Shown: positions 34,035 through 43,532 of the stretch, in pieces
How the letters are laid out: each line of letters starts with the position of its first letter
How positions within the stretch are numbered: the first letter of the stretch is position 1
Assembly (NCBI RefSeq): GCF_018531195.1
Contig: NZ_JAHDYS010000003.1
Location: 1 to 64,000, forward strand
Reading direction: 5' to 3'
Length of the DNA: 64,000 nt
Source: Pelotalea chapellei
GTDB lineage: Bacteria; Desulfobacterota; Desulfuromonadia; Geobacterales; Pseudopelobacteraceae
The notes under the pieces: generated by a model
The model's database searches: none
Seen by the model: only the letters and a program-made list of their open reading frames with translations
What the model was told of the DNA's origin: nothing
Made by a program: the position numbers and the translations under genes

Positions 34035-35058
34035 AGACAGCGCTTGGGATTGTGCTCATTATTTCATTGGCCAATACCGCTTGAGCCGGCATGGCAGCGG
34101 CGGCCCGGACCTCTTTCCGCCATTCAATCAGCCCTCGCAATCCATCCTCAACACCGACTTTGGCCTTGAATCCCAAAACATCCCGCGCCTTGCGTATGTC
34201 GGCCAAACGTCGCGGAACCGGATTAACGGCACGTTCCGGCAGGAATTCGGGCTGAAGGTCGGAGCCCATCACTCTCAAAAGAGTCTGCAGCAGTCCCAGC
34301 AGGCTTGTTTCCGTACCGCTGGCCACATTGAAGACTTCATCCGTGATGTCTGATTGCATGGCCAACATGATCGCATCGATCACATCGTCAATGTAAACCA
34401 TGTCCATGGTCTGCAAGCCATCCCCGAAAATGGCCGGACGCTCTCCAGCCTCGATACGATCAAGCCAGCGGATGATCACTTCAGTGTATTTGCCGTCGAT
34501 ATCCATGCGGGGGCCATAGACATTGAAAAAGCGCAATGCTGCATACTTGAGTCCGTACATTTCGGCAAATGAACGCACCATCCCCTCACCGGCTATTTTT
34601 GCTGCTCCGTAATAGGTGCGGTTGTTGTAAGGGTGGTGAGTTTCACTGGTGGGAAAACTGTCTGCCATGCCATAGATCGAGGCGGAGGAAGCATACACCA
34701 GCCTGCCCACATTCTGCTCCACCACGGTCTGCAGCACATTATGGGTGCCGGTCATCATGACTTCCATGGCTTCGCGGGGATTCTCGGCGCAAGCTGTGAT
34801 TCTGATGGCCGCCATGTGAAAGAGGCCATCAATTCCCTTTGCCAGCTTCATCAGCAGGTTTGAATCGCGAATATCTCCTTTTACAAGCTGAACGCGCGGA
34901 TCTTGCACAACATTGAAGATATTATGCATGCTGCCCCGCACGAAATTATCCAGAAGCACGATTCTCGCCGCTCCCCCGGCCAGAAGCCGGTCGGCAATGT
35001 GAGATCCCATGAGACCGGCACCACCTGTTATAAGAAAGCTGCTTCCACGTATCTGCAT
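34033..35058 (-). CDS. NAD-dependent sugar epimerase/dehydratase (SDR)
   Basis: From the ATG at 35058 (AAAGGAG upstream) the protein has 341 residues; the ORF is open to 35097, but that extension lacks a ribosome site. It is an extended SDR: TGGAGLMGSH near residues 11-20 binds NAD, and the catalytic Y150-x3-K154 is seen in YYGAAK. FFNVYGPRMD (about 190) is typical of UDP-glucose 4-epimerase and related enzymes. It probably interconverts a UDP- or dTDP-hexose for the polysaccharide. Element C supplies the sequence at its stop codon. Confidence 0.85.
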   Translation of the reverse strand: MQIRGSSFLITGGAGLMGSHIADRLLAGGAARIVLLDNFVRGSMHNIFNVVQDPRVQLVKGDIRDSNLLMKLAKGIDGLFHMAAIRITACAENPREAMEVMMTGTHNVLQTVVEQNVGRLVYASSASIYGMADSFPTSETHHPYNNRTYYGAAKIAGEGMVRSFAEMYGLKYAALRFFNVYGPRMDIDGKYTEVIIRWLDRIEAGERPAIFGDGLQTMDMVYIDDVIDAIMLAMQSDITDEVFNVASGTETSLLGLLQTLLRVMGSDLQPEFLPERAVNPVPRRLADIRKARDVLGFKAKVGVEDGLRGLIEWRKEVRAAAAMPAQAVLANEIMSTIPSAV

Positions 35059-35159
35059 GCTGTCTCCTTTGTTCTCCGTGGCAATAGGGCGAAGCACGAT
35101 AATGCCGTGCTATCGCCCCTACAAAAAACGGTATACCTTCGTGGTTAAAGCTTTCGGTT

Positions 35160-36845
35160 CTATGCAGCTGCCACAGCACCTATCATCGGTACATCCTGCT
35201 TGGCTTCAACCTTGGCAGGAGCTTTGTGTGATGCATCCACCAGCATCTCGTGGGAAATTTTACGCACCGCTTCCACGACAACATCCTGCTGGGCCACGCT
35301 CATTTCGGCAAACATCGGCAAAGAGAGCACTTCATGGGCAGCAGCTTCCGCCTGGGGGAAATCTCCGGCACTGTAGCCAAGATCGGCATAGGCCGGCTGG
35401 AGATGAACAGGTATCGGGTAATGGATTCCCGACTGGACACCGCTTTCGGTCAATGCCTGCTGAAAAGCTTCACGGCGGGGTACCCGGATGGCGTAGATGT
35501 GATAGACATGCCGATTGAAGGAAGATTCCACCGGAGTAGCTATGCCACTGTTCACCAGCAGCTCGTCATAACGCCTGGCGTGGGCGCGGCGTGCCAGAGT
35601 CCAGGCTTCCAGGTGGCGCAGCTTGACCCTCAGGATAGCGCCCTGCATGCCCTCCATGCGATAGTTGTACCCCTTCATGGTATGACGGTATTTGTTCTCG
35701 GCTCCCCAGTCGCGCAGCATCCGGATGGTGTCGGCATATTTCTTTTCGTTGGTGGTCACCATGCCACCCTCGCCATAGGCACCGAGGTTTTTGCCCGGAT
35801 AGAAGCTGAAACAGCCAAAGTTGCCGATCCCCCCTACCCTGCGCCCCTTATACTCAGCGCCATGGGCCTGACAGGCATCTTCAATCACTACAAGTTTGTG
35901 ACGTCTGGCGATATCCACGATCGGATCCATGTCTGCTGCCTGTCCATGGATATGGACCGGCAGAATTGCCTTGGTAGCCGGCGTGATGGCAGCTTCGATT
36001 CTGGTCACATCAATAGTCAGTGATTTCGGATCAATGTCCACGAAAACCGGTTTGGCGCCTGTGTACACTATCGCAGCAACTGTGGCCACAAAGGTAAATG
36101 GAGTGGTAATGACCTCATCCCCCGGGCCGACTCCCGCTGCAAGCAGCGCAAGGTGAAGTGCGCTGGTGCCGGTGTTCACTGCGATCCCATGGTCTGTCTC
36201 CTGATAGGCGGCAAATTCTTTCTCAAATTCAGCCACTTCGCTGCCGAGAACAAAGGAGCAGCTTTCAAGCACCTTGTTCACCACAGGCAGAATCTCGGCC
36301 TTGATCGATTGATACTGGGCCTTCAGATTGAGAAAGGGGACCGGCCGCAGGTTTTCCTCCGATGAGGCACCGGTTACGCTGCGCACAAAGCGGGCCGGCA
36401 CTCCAGCTACCACGGCATTGTCAGGAACATCTTTGGTAACAACACTGCCTGCACCGACTATGGCGTTTTCTCCGATGGTGACGCCGCAGAGCACTGTGGT
36501 ACTCGTACCGATGGAGGCGCCTCTTTTAACCAGGGTTGGAATGCATTCCCAGTCCGCTTCGGTCTGCAGGCCGCCATTTGCAGTGGCGCGAGGGTATTTG
36601 TCATTGATGAAGGAAACGTTGTGGCCGACGAAAACATCATCCTCGATGGTCACCCCTTCGCAGATGAAGGTATGGCTCGATACTTTCACATTTCTGCCGA
36701 TCTTCGCCTTTTTCTGCACTTCCACAAAAGCGCCGATCCTGGAATTGTCGCCAACCTCGCATTCGTAGAGGTTTACGAAATCCGCCATCCTCGTGTTCTC
36801 TCCCAACTTCACGTTCCTGATGCTTTGTTTGGTGTAATCACTCAC
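35160..36845 (-). CDS. WbpD-WbpE-like fusion: UDP-sugar N-acetyltransferase/aminotransferase
   Basis: A 561-residue bifunctional protein. Residues 1-158 are a left-handed beta-helix N-acetyltransferase like WbpD/WlbB (NLYECEVGDNSRIGAFVEVQ, VSFINDKYPRA, VVAGVPARFV). Residues 168-530 are a DegT-type aminotransferase like WbpE, with IEDACQAHGA near 321-330 and the PLP lysine K352 in SFYPGKNLGAYGEGG. In the UDP-GlcNAc(3NAc)A pathway WbpE aminates the 3-keto sugar made by WbpB, and WbpD acetylates the product, so the fusion joins consecutive steps. The start is GTG with AAAGGAG eight bases upstream; it overlaps the WbpB-like stop by 4 bp (GTGA). An Ala-rich tail (530-561) is unexplained. Confidence 0.9.
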   Translation of the reverse strand: MSDYTKQSIRNVKLGENTRMADFVNLYECEVGDNSRIGAFVEVQKKAKIGRNVKVSSHTFICEGVTIEDDVFVGHNVSFINDKYPRATANGGLQTEADWECIPTLVKRGASIGTSTTVLCGVTIGENAIVGAGSVVTKDVPDNAVVAGVPARFVRSVTGASSEENLRPVPFLNLKAQYQSIKAEILPVVNKVLESCSFVLGSEVAEFEKEFAAYQETDHGIAVNTGTSALHLALLAAGVGPGDEVITTPFTFVATVAAIVYTGAKPVFVDIDPKSLTIDVTRIEAAITPATKAILPVHIHGQAADMDPIVDIARRHKLVVIEDACQAHGAEYKGRRVGGIGNFGCFSFYPGKNLGAYGEGGMVTTNEKKYADTIRMLRDWGAENKYRHTMKGYNYRMEGMQGAILRVKLRHLEAWTLARRAHARRYDELLVNSGIATPVESSFNRHVYHIYAIRVPRREAFQQALTESGVQSGIHYPIPVHLQPAYADLGYSAGDFPQAEAAAHEVLSLPMFAEMSVAQQDVVVEAVRKISHEMLVDASHKAPAKVEAKQDVPMIGAVAAA

Positions 36846-37846
36846 AGTTTGATCTCCTTTCCCCGATGTTTTATAGACATCTCCGAAGCCTCAAGTATTC
36901 TGACGACATTCAGGCCGCTGTTTCCATCCGTTATGCAGCGGCGTCCTGTCTGTACGCAGTCGATAAACTCACCAGCCATGAGACGCAAGGCCTCGGTCTG
37001 ATCCAACCGCGGGGCCCACATGTCGCCCAGGCGGTATGAAACCCGGGCATCATGGACTCCTTCGGTGGTATCGATATCGACCCCACGGTCGTAGATTTTT
37101 ATTTTTTCGCTGACTTCCATATCATCGTAATGAATCGTTTTTTTGCTGCCGCCAACCAGCATGGTGCGCACCTTGACCGGTGAAAGCCAGTTGTTGTGAA
37201 AGTGGGCAATCATCCCGCTATTGTAATAGACAGTAAGATAGGCCACGTTCTCATGCCCGTTTCCCACATGGCAGGCACCGGTAGCACAGACACTGACCGG
37301 ACGTTCCTTGACCAGGTGTTCCAGGATCGCGATATCGTGGGGAGCCAGATCCCAGAGCACGTTGACATCCCGCTGGAACAGTCCCAGATTGATGCGCACC
37401 GAATCCAGATAATAGATTTCCCCCAACTCCCCCTGGTCCACCACCTCCTTCATTTTGCGCACTGCACCGGTATAGATGAAGGTGTGATCGATCATGTAGG
37501 TAAGCTTGTTTTTTGTTGCCAGCTCTACCAGTTTTTCTGCCTCTGCGGTGGATGAAGTGGCTGGTTTCTCCAGCAATACGTGCTTGCCGTGTTCAAACGC
37601 CTTACGAGCAAACTCATAGTGGGTTGCCACGGGAGTGGCGATGACAACAGCATCGACAGAAGGGTCCTTGAGCACATCGTCATAGCAGCTGGTGGTTCTC
37701 ATGGATGGATATTTGGAGGAGACCTGCTTAAGGCGCTCCGGGTTCATGTCACAGCAGGTCACCACTGATGCCTTGCCTGACTCCTGAATATTCCTGACGA
37801 GATTGGGTCCCCAGTAACCGTACCCTGCAACAGCGACTTTAATCAT
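36842..37846 (-). CDS. WbpB-like UDP-sugar 3-dehydrogenase (Gfo/Idh/MocA)
   Basis: A 334-residue Gfo/Idh/MocA oxidoreductase with the N-terminal VAGYGYWGPNLVRN Rossmann motif and the family's E93-K94-P95 (LLEKP) motif. The next gene encodes WbpD and WbpE activities, so this is most likely the UDP-GlcNAcA 3-dehydrogenase WbpB, which provides the 3-keto substrate. The upstream 6-dehydrogenase WbpA is not in the window and must be encoded elsewhere. GGAGG precedes the ATG, and it overlaps the Wzt-like gene by 8 bp. Confidence 0.88.
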   Translation of the reverse strand: MIKVAVAGYGYWGPNLVRNIQESGKASVVTCCDMNPERLKQVSSKYPSMRTTSCYDDVLKDPSVDAVVIATPVATHYEFARKAFEHGKHVLLEKPATSSTAEAEKLVELATKNKLTYMIDHTFIYTGAVRKMKEVVDQGELGEIYYLDSVRINLGLFQRDVNVLWDLAPHDIAILEHLVKERPVSVCATGACHVGNGHENVAYLTVYYNSGMIAHFHNNWLSPVKVRTMLVGGSKKTIHYDDMEVSEKIKIYDRGVDIDTTEGVHDARVSYRLGDMWAPRLDQTEALRLMAGEFIDCVQTGRRCITDGNSGLNVVRILEASEMSIKHRGKEIKL

Positions 37847-39098
37847 GGCAGCAGACCTCCTGTGATGAACCTGGATTTATTTTTAGCAGTCCCGTGGGCA
37901 CGGACCACTCCGCATCTTCATGAAAAACCCCGAAATGGGTGCTGAAGAGATGATGCCGGACATGAAAACGTAGCCCCTTCTGAAAACAGTATGGACGCTG
38001 GAAATCCTTGTCCCACACCAGGACGTGGACTTCATAGGCTTCGGACACGAGTTTGAGCGGTGGCGTAATGACTTCAAGGATGCCTTCCCCGGAAAGAGTT
38101 GGGATTGAATACCCGTCCAGGGCGGTGCTGTAATTGCAGCAGGCGACATCATCCGACCTGATCAGAGCAACCACGAAATTGGGATTGTGAATGACCTGCG
38201 GTGTTGTGTAATGCAGGCGAATCCGCATTCTTTCGCCGAAATCGAAAATGGCCCTCTCTTTACCAGATTCATCGAACAGTTCCACATCCGTGATGCTGAT
38301 CGACACATCACCTTCCGACGAAGAAGAACTGCTCGTCGAACTTCCCTCTTTCTCGAATTGCGGAATAACCTCTTCCGGAGATCCATCGGTCAGCAGTTTC
38401 CCGTGGGAAAGGTAAAGGACCCTGTTGCAGAGCGCCTTGACGCTGAACATGTTGTGCGAAACCAGCAATATTGTTGAGCCGCTCTTTTGCAGCTCCTCGG
38501 CGTAGTTGGTGCATTTCCTTTGAAACTGCAGGTCACCAACGGACAGCACTTCGTCTATGATCAGAATTTCAGGGCGCAGATGAGCAGATACGGCAAATGC
38601 CAGGCGAACGTACATCCCACTGGAATAACGCTTGACCGGTGTATCGATGAATTCCTCTATTTCTGCAAAATCCACGATCGCATCAAACAGCCGGTGGATC
38701 TCTTCCCGTTTCATACCGATGATGGCGCCGTTAAGAAAGATGTTCTCCCTTCCGGTTAGTTCCGGATGAAAGCCGGTGCCAACCTCCAGCAGGGAACCCA
38801 CGCGACCGTAAATCCTAACTCTGCCTGAGGTCGGTTCCGTGATGCGGGAGAGGATCTTGAGCAGCGTACTTTTACCTGCCCCATTGTGCCCGATTATGCC
38901 GAGCGCCTCTCCCTTTCTGGCTTCAAAGGAGATATCCTGAAGTGCCCAGAAATCTTTTTCCTTCTCGCGCCGATCTCGACGGAACGGAGATTTCAAGGTC
39001 TCCGCAAGCTGGTGATACAGCGTGTCATGGCGATGGCTGCCAGGTGTTATTGTGTACCGCTTGGAAAGTTTTTCCGCCTGAATGGCAATATCACTCAT
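37839..39098 (-). CDS. wzt: Polysaccharide ABC exporter ATPase (Wzt-like, with C-terminal recognition domain)
   Basis: A 419-residue ATPase. Walker A is GHNGAGKST at about 70-78, the signature region is RYSSGMYVRLA near 157-167, and Walker B is ILIIDEVLSVGD with D182-E183. Residues about 265-415 form a beta-rich C-terminal domain like Wzt_C, which in O-antigen exporters recognises the terminal modification of the finished glycan. A Ser-rich linker separates the domains. GGAG lies upstream of the ATG. With the Wzm-like permease it would export a completed chain across the inner membrane. Confidence 0.92.
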   Translation of the reverse strand: MSDIAIQAEKLSKRYTITPGSHRHDTLYHQLAETLKSPFRRDRREKEKDFWALQDISFEARKGEALGIIGHNGAGKSTLLKILSRITEPTSGRVRIYGRVGSLLEVGTGFHPELTGRENIFLNGAIIGMKREEIHRLFDAIVDFAEIEEFIDTPVKRYSSGMYVRLAFAVSAHLRPEILIIDEVLSVGDLQFQRKCTNYAEELQKSGSTILLVSHNMFSVKALCNRVLYLSHGKLLTDGSPEEVIPQFEKEGSSTSSSSSSEGDVSISITDVELFDESGKERAIFDFGERMRIRLHYTTPQVIHNPNFVVALIRSDDVACCNYSTALDGYSIPTLSGEGILEVITPPLKLVSEAYEVHVLVWDKDFQRPYCFQKGLRFHVRHHLFSTHFGVFHEDAEWSVPTGLLKINPGSSQEVCCHD

Positions 39099-39183
39099 GC
39101 TGTCTCCATTAATGTGTTACTTGAAGTAAGCTGTATTAAGTAACCTGATTAAATCAATTTTCCGCCAAACACTAATATGACAG

Positions 39184-39281
39184 CTCCTCCCCCCAGCGGG
39201 GGGAGGTTGGGAGGGGGGCGGTGGAGTTTTCAGTCTTTTCCCTCTCCCTGACCCTCCCCCGCTGGGGGAGGGGATCTGTGT
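39184..39281. repeat. CCTCCCCC/GGGGGAGG intergenic palindromic repeat (family B)
   Basis: CCTCCCCCCAGCGGGGGGAGG and, about 60 bp on, CCCTCCCCCGCTGGGGGAGGG form nested palindromes between the wzm and wzt genes. The same arrangement recurs at 63149-63245. Positioned to shape the transcript between the two exporter genes. Confidence 0.75.
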
Positions 39282-39294
39282 AAAATGATTATCC

Positions 39295-40143
39295 TTAGAT
39301 AAGATCGGCAAATGTCTGTTCAGATTTTTTAAAGTACACAATACCGCCGAACAACAGGAGCACCACTACTATCGAACTGACCGCCATAACAGCCACATCC
39401 GGGAACGCCTTCCCCAACAGCGCCCACCTGAACCCTTCGATCACGCCAACCAGCGGATTCAACCCATACAGCAGCTGCCACTTCTGCGGCACCATGCTGA
39501 CGGGATAGGCGATAGGAGATCCGTACATCCAGATCTGAATGATGAAAGGCATGATGCTGCCCACATCCCGATACTTGACGTTTAAGGCCGCAAACCAGAG
39601 TCCCACTGCAAGCGCTGTCATAATGGCCAATACGATGAAAAACGGCAGTGCCAGCATGCCCCAGGTGGGCGTAATCCTGTACCAGGCCATCAGTACCAGC
39701 AGAACCGCAAAGGAGAAAATGAGGTCAACCACCGGTGCAATCGCAGCGGAGAGCGGGATCAGCAGGCGGGGGAAATAGATTTTTGTAACCAGGTTGGTGC
39801 TGCCGACAACGCTGCCGGAGGTACGTGCCAGCGCTTGGGAGAAATAGGTCCAGGGCAAAAGAGCGGTAAACGCAAAGACAGGATAAGGTATGCCTTCAGA
39901 AGGAAAACGGGCGAGATTCCCGAAGATCACCGTAAAAATTATCATGGTGATCAGAGGCTGCAAGATAACCCAGCCGGCACCGATAGCGGTCTGCTTGTAC
40001 CTGGTGAGAACATCCCTCCACACCAGAAAGTACAGCAGCTCCCGATGCTGCCACACCGCAAACAGATCCAGATGCAACAGCCCTTTGGTTGGCTGAATGT
40101 CAACCATTGGGATACTTCCTCTGTTTTCTTGCATCAACTCCAT
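39295..40143 (-). CDS. wzm: Polysaccharide ABC exporter permease (Wzm-like)
   Basis: A 282-residue inner-membrane protein of the ABC-2 type with six predicted hydrophobic segments. It shows the YFLVWRDVLTRYKQT and GAGWVILQPLITM segments of the N-terminal region and NPLVGVIEGFRWALLG near residues 225-240, all typical of Wzm/TagG/KpsM permeases. It pairs with the Wzt-like ATPase downstream, separated by a family B repeat. The ATG at 40143 (GAGG upstream) overlaps the deacetylase stop by 10 bp; an ATG at 40110 with AGAGGA is an alternative. Confidence 0.92.
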   Translation of the reverse strand: MELMQENRGSIPMVDIQPTKGLLHLDLFAVWQHRELLYFLVWRDVLTRYKQTAIGAGWVILQPLITMIIFTVIFGNLARFPSEGIPYPVFAFTALLPWTYFSQALARTSGSVVGSTNLVTKIYFPRLLIPLSAAIAPVVDLIFSFAVLLVLMAWYRITPTWGMLALPFFIVLAIMTALAVGLWFAALNVKYRDVGSIMPFIIQIWMYGSPIAYPVSMVPQKWQLLYGLNPLVGVIEGFRWALLGKAFPDVAVMAVSSIVVVLLLFGGIVYFKKSEQTFADLI

Positions 40144-41057
40144 TTAATCACCTCTTGAGCAGTTTTTTGCTTCAAAAATCCCGCACCGACCTGATCCTCC
40201 GGTACGCACGCAGGGCGAATGTCGGCAAGTACATCCCTCACGGAACCGAAATGAAGCCTTTCCAGCAGATGGTGGATCTTGTGCTCCATTCCTTGCAGAT
40301 TCAGGTAGTGCCTGAACCGTGATTTTAGCCCGGAGCGAATGCGCGGTTGGGATGGGTCGATCTCCCATGGGTGGAAGTACACCACCACCGGTTGTTGCTC
40401 CCGGAGATTGATCCGCTGGATGGCCTCCCTGATCAAAGCTACCGGGAACAGCCGCAGGTATCCACCACCGGCAATCGGCACCCTGGGCCGCCAGCCCCCC
40501 AGCTCAAGCAGAAACGTTGAAATGGGGAATTCCTTGATAGCTCCTGCCATGGTTTTGATCTCATGGGGAAAGCGTTTCCCCCCGGGTATGCCGTAAATGT
40601 CGTGATTGATCGGGAATATGCTGGAATCGTAGGAAAACCCCTCCTCCACCAGGATATCCAGAGCCCAGAGGGACCTGGCTGTTATGGAGTAGCTGGGGGC
40701 GCGGTACCCGCGGACAGCTTCCCCGCAGATATCTTCCAACACCCTCTTGGCCGTAAAGATATCTCTGCGAAACTGCTGTGGAGTAAGGCGGTACACCAGC
40801 TGATGCATATGACTGTGGCAGGCGATTTCATGACCGCGTGCATGAATCTCCCGCACCAGACGCGGACAGCGCTGGGCTACCCAGCCAAGAACAAAAAAGG
40901 TGGCTTTGACTGAAAAGCCGTCAAGAATATCGAGAATCCGTTCCGTATTATGTTCCACCCTCAAGGGGTAGGAATCCCAGTCGCCATAAGCAACCTGCCG
41001 CTCAAAAGCGGTCACATGGAAGTAATCTTCAACATCTATGGTCAGTGCATTTATCAT
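40134..41057 (-). CDS. XrtA-locus polysaccharide deacetylase
   Basis: A 307-residue NodB-family deacetylase of the type encoded in PEP-CTERM/exosortase EPS loci. LTIDVEDYFHV at residues 5-15 gives the catalytic Asp, HEIACHSHMHQ the zinc His pair, and RGYRAPSYSI the substrate loop; VVVYFHPWE closes the barrel. No signal peptide is seen, so it may act in the cytoplasm or leave by another route. The ATG at 41057 follows GAGG at five bases; a GTG at 41063 overlaps that site and is less likely. It overlaps the wzm-like gene. Confidence 0.88.
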   Translation of the reverse strand: MINALTIDVEDYFHVTAFERQVAYGDWDSYPLRVEHNTERILDILDGFSVKATFFVLGWVAQRCPRLVREIHARGHEIACHSHMHQLVYRLTPQQFRRDIFTAKRVLEDICGEAVRGYRAPSYSITARSLWALDILVEEGFSYDSSIFPINHDIYGIPGGKRFPHEIKTMAGAIKEFPISTFLLELGGWRPRVPIAGGGYLRLFPVALIREAIQRINLREQQPVVVYFHPWEIDPSQPRIRSGLKSRFRHYLNLQGMEHKIHHLLERLHFGSVRDVLADIRPACVPEDQVGAGFLKQKTAQEVIKWS

Positions 41058-41064
41058 GGGCACC

Positions 41065-42291
41065 TCAAAATTGTTTGGTAACCAGCAGCGTCACCCGGTT
41101 CACCCGTCGATTGTCCGCATCGTTGGCAGGCGAGTAGGAATTCACATGGATATGCGAAAGTCCGACAGTCAGCTTTTCCGCCAGCAGGTAACTCAGGCCG
41201 TAGTCTAAAAGGAGGAGGCGGGTGTAGGTATCCAGCAGCTTGTCTTCATACTTTTCCGCCGTAAAAGCCAATGCACCGGTCAGGCGGTCGGTGAACTGAT
41301 ATGTGCCTTTCACGGCTGCCCCATACTTGATTGTCTCCAACCTGTCGGTATCTGCTTTTGTAAATTCGGAATAGTAAAGGGAAAGACCCAACAGGCCTGT
41401 TTGCAGACGTTTTTCAACCTTGCCGGCGACAAAGGTCTCCTGACTGATATTATGCAGCGGATCATCGTCATACCTGACTCCGGTTGTCACGGTGGCAGCA
41501 ACATTTCCAAAATCATGGGTAGCGCCGGCATCCCAGAACAGGCCGTTCAGCCGCCGCCCACTGTCATAGTTTGTCCAGGTGTGACCCATCTGGGCAAACA
41601 GGTAGGATTTTTCCAGGTATTCGTACCTGAATCCTCCTGCTGCCTGATGCTGGTTGAAATCCTCGAGTTTGGACAGTTCGCGGGTAAAGGTGTATTCCGC
41701 CGTCAGGCTCCAGCGGGCAGACAGCTCGTGTCGTGCCTCCAGAAAACCAACATGATCAGTTTTATCTACCGCGGACGATTGGGAATAACGGGTGTCGATA
41801 AATCGGTACCCAGTGGTCAATGTGGTCCTTTGTCCCGGGCGAAACTCAAAATACGGGGCTGCGGTTATCAGGTTTCGATCGGTCTGGTCCAGGGTCAGAC
41901 TTTCCCGTGTGACATCCCGGGTCACGTTAAGTGAGGATCGCTGGTAACTTTCACTTGCTTCAATGTAGAAAAAGTTGTCCACCACCGTCAGGTTTCCCTT
42001 TGCCGCCAGATCGTGGGTCAAGTCGTTCTTGCGTTTGTTCCTGGCGTAATAGCGGTAGTCAAGCACGTACCCCAGATCCGCCATGAGGTTCGGCGCCTTG
42101 TATTGCGCAGCTACGCCGGGAAGCAGTCGGGTGATAAATTCCGAGACATGGTTGTCTTTGGTTTCATGCACATTGTCCGTAAATTCCTCACCAACCGTAA
42201 GGGAAGGAATTATCTTGAAATCAGCACCCTGTGCACTGCCTGCGACAGCACATATGCCTAATGTGACTACAGCCTTCTGTAATCTGGACAT
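41065..42291 (-). CDS. XrtA-locus outer-membrane beta-barrel protein
   Basis: A 408-residue protein with a signal peptide (about 1-22, VAGSAQGA). The rest is a series of amphipathic strands with alternating aromatic and charged residues (YVLDYRYYARNKRKND, EASESYQRSSL, YLFAQMGHTWTNYDSG) and ends in Phe (VTKQF), as outer-membrane barrels do. It matches the beta-barrel proteins found beside the ATPase and chain-length genes in exosortase loci, possibly acting as a secretion pore for the polymer. AGGAAAGG lies before the ATG. Confidence 0.85.
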   Translation of the reverse strand: MSRLQKAVVTLGICAVAGSAQGADFKIIPSLTVGEEFTDNVHETKDNHVSEFITRLLPGVAAQYKAPNLMADLGYVLDYRYYARNKRKNDLTHDLAAKGNLTVVDNFFYIEASESYQRSSLNVTRDVTRESLTLDQTDRNLITAAPYFEFRPGQRTTLTTGYRFIDTRYSQSSAVDKTDHVGFLEARHELSARWSLTAEYTFTRELSKLEDFNQHQAAGGFRYEYLEKSYLFAQMGHTWTNYDSGRRLNGLFWDAGATHDFGNVAATVTTGVRYDDDPLHNISQETFVAGKVEKRLQTGLLGLSLYYSEFTKADTDRLETIKYGAAVKGTYQFTDRLTGALAFTAEKYEDKLLDTYTRLLLLDYGLSYLLAEKLTVGLSHIHVNSYSPANDADNRRVNRVTLLVTKQF

Positions 42292-42335
42292 GGTGGCCTT
42301 TCCTGAAGCGTCAATTTAAAATTCACTGCATTGCA

Positions 42336-42450
42336 CCCTCCCCCAACCCCTCCTTTAGGCCCGCGGGTCCATCAAAGGGAGGGGAGCTTAAAATCCCTCT
42401 CCCCTCGTGGGAGAGGGTGGCCGAAGGCCGGGAGAGGGGCAAATTCGGCA
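42336..42450. repeat. CCCTCTCCC/GGGAGAGGG intergenic repeat (family B)
   Basis: A stretch of CACCCTCCCCCAACCCCTCC and CCCTCTCCCCTCGTGGGAGAGGG palindromes plus GGCCGAAGGCC fills the gap between the barrel gene start and the ATPase gene stop. Related to the repeats at 39184 and 63149 and to the core of element A. Confidence 0.7.
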
Positions 42451-42453
42451 CCT

Positions 42454-43518
42454 TCACCCATTCCCCATCAGCGGGATATATTTGTGCAGTCTCTGCAGGA
42501 TCGATCCGGTCTTTTCCTGGTGGGATTTTAAGGATTGTTCCAGCGAGGCGATTTTGGCTGTCATTTCCTCGAACATCTTCTGGTTGAATATTTCCGAGTC
42601 CTTACCCATCGTATCGAGACGTTCGTTGATGTTGCTCAAAGCCGATGCAAAACCAGGAGTTTCTCCGGAAGGTGCAGCACGCTCCGGAGTTGTCTCTCCA
42701 CCCCAGAAGTGATTATCAAAATCCAGATCACCGATTATGTCCTTCACCAGAGCCACATCAATGATGGTGGTCTCTTCGGCAAAGGCCGCCAGCAGGATGA
42801 AATCACAGATTATGTTGATCAAACGCGGAATGCCTCTGCTGTAGGTGTAGATGATGGTCATTGTTTCAGGAGAGAAGCTGACGGCATTGCGGCCGCCTGC
42901 CTTTTCCATGCGGTGCATGATGTACAGCTCTGTTTCAAGCTGGGTGAGGGGCTGAATATGACAGTTGATGCTGATGCGCTGACGCAGCTGGATCAGCTCC
43001 GGTGAAGCCAGCGTCTTACGAAGCTCCGGTTGGCCGACCAGAATGATCTGCAGGAGCTTGGCACTGTCGGTTTCCAGATTGGACAGCATCCTGATCTCTT
43101 CCAGAATGTCCTGGGACAGGTTCTGTGCCTCATCGATAATCAGCACCGGCCTGTTACCCTTCATGTACTGCTCAATCAGGAATGTGTTCAGGTCCCGCAG
43201 CATGGTGATCTTGTTCTTGTCCTGAACCGGCAGGCCAAAATCGTCATTGATCATTGCTATCAGTTGTTCGGAATTGATTCTGGTGTTGAAGATCTTGGAG
43301 AGAACGACATTGCCGAGATGTTTTTTGATAAGATTTCGAATAATTGTTGTTTTTCCCGACCCGACTTCACCGGAAAGAAGGATGAAACCGGCCCGTTCAC
43401 GAATGCCATAATCAAGATAGGACAGCGCCTTCTTGTGCGATCTGCTCATGAAGAGGAAGTCAGGATCAGGCAGCAGATCAAAAGGCTTTCTTGTTAGATT
43501 AAAAAAGGACTCGTACAT
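42454..43518 (-). CDS. XrtA-associated AAA+ ATPase (ExeA-like)
   Basis: A 354-residue AAA+ ATPase. The N-terminus FFNLTRKPFDLLPDPDFLF is the classic start of ExeA/GspA-like ATPases. Walker A is GEVGSGKTT (50-58) and Walker B is LIIDEAQ with D129-E130. The last 75 residues contain a coiled-coil-like segment, with no membrane span. This matches the ATPase regularly encoded between the tyrosine kinase and barrel genes in exosortase EPS loci; the function is unknown, perhaps energising export or regulating assembly. GAGG lies upstream of the ATG. Confidence 0.9.
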   Translation of the reverse strand: MYESFFNLTRKPFDLLPDPDFLFMSRSHKKALSYLDYGIRERAGFILLSGEVGSGKTTIIRNLIKKHLGNVVLSKIFNTRINSEQLIAMINDDFGLPVQDKNKITMLRDLNTFLIEQYMKGNRPVLIIDEAQNLSQDILEEIRMLSNLETDSAKLLQIILVGQPELRKTLASPELIQLRQRISINCHIQPLTQLETELYIMHRMEKAGGRNAVSFSPETMTIIYTYSRGIPRLINIICDFILLAAFAEETTIIDVALVKDIIGDLDFDNHFWGGETTPERAAPSGETPGFASALSNINERLDTMGKDSEIFNQKMFEEMTAKIASLEQSLKSHQEKTGSILQRLHKYIPLMGNG

Positions 43519-43532
43519 GCTTTACCTCGGAA

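Noticed and set aside
39184-39281. GGGGGAGG palindromes as a rho-independent terminator of wzm
   Set aside because: The stems are strong, but no T-tract follows on the minus strand, and the wzt and wzm genes should work together. Treated as a family B repeat.
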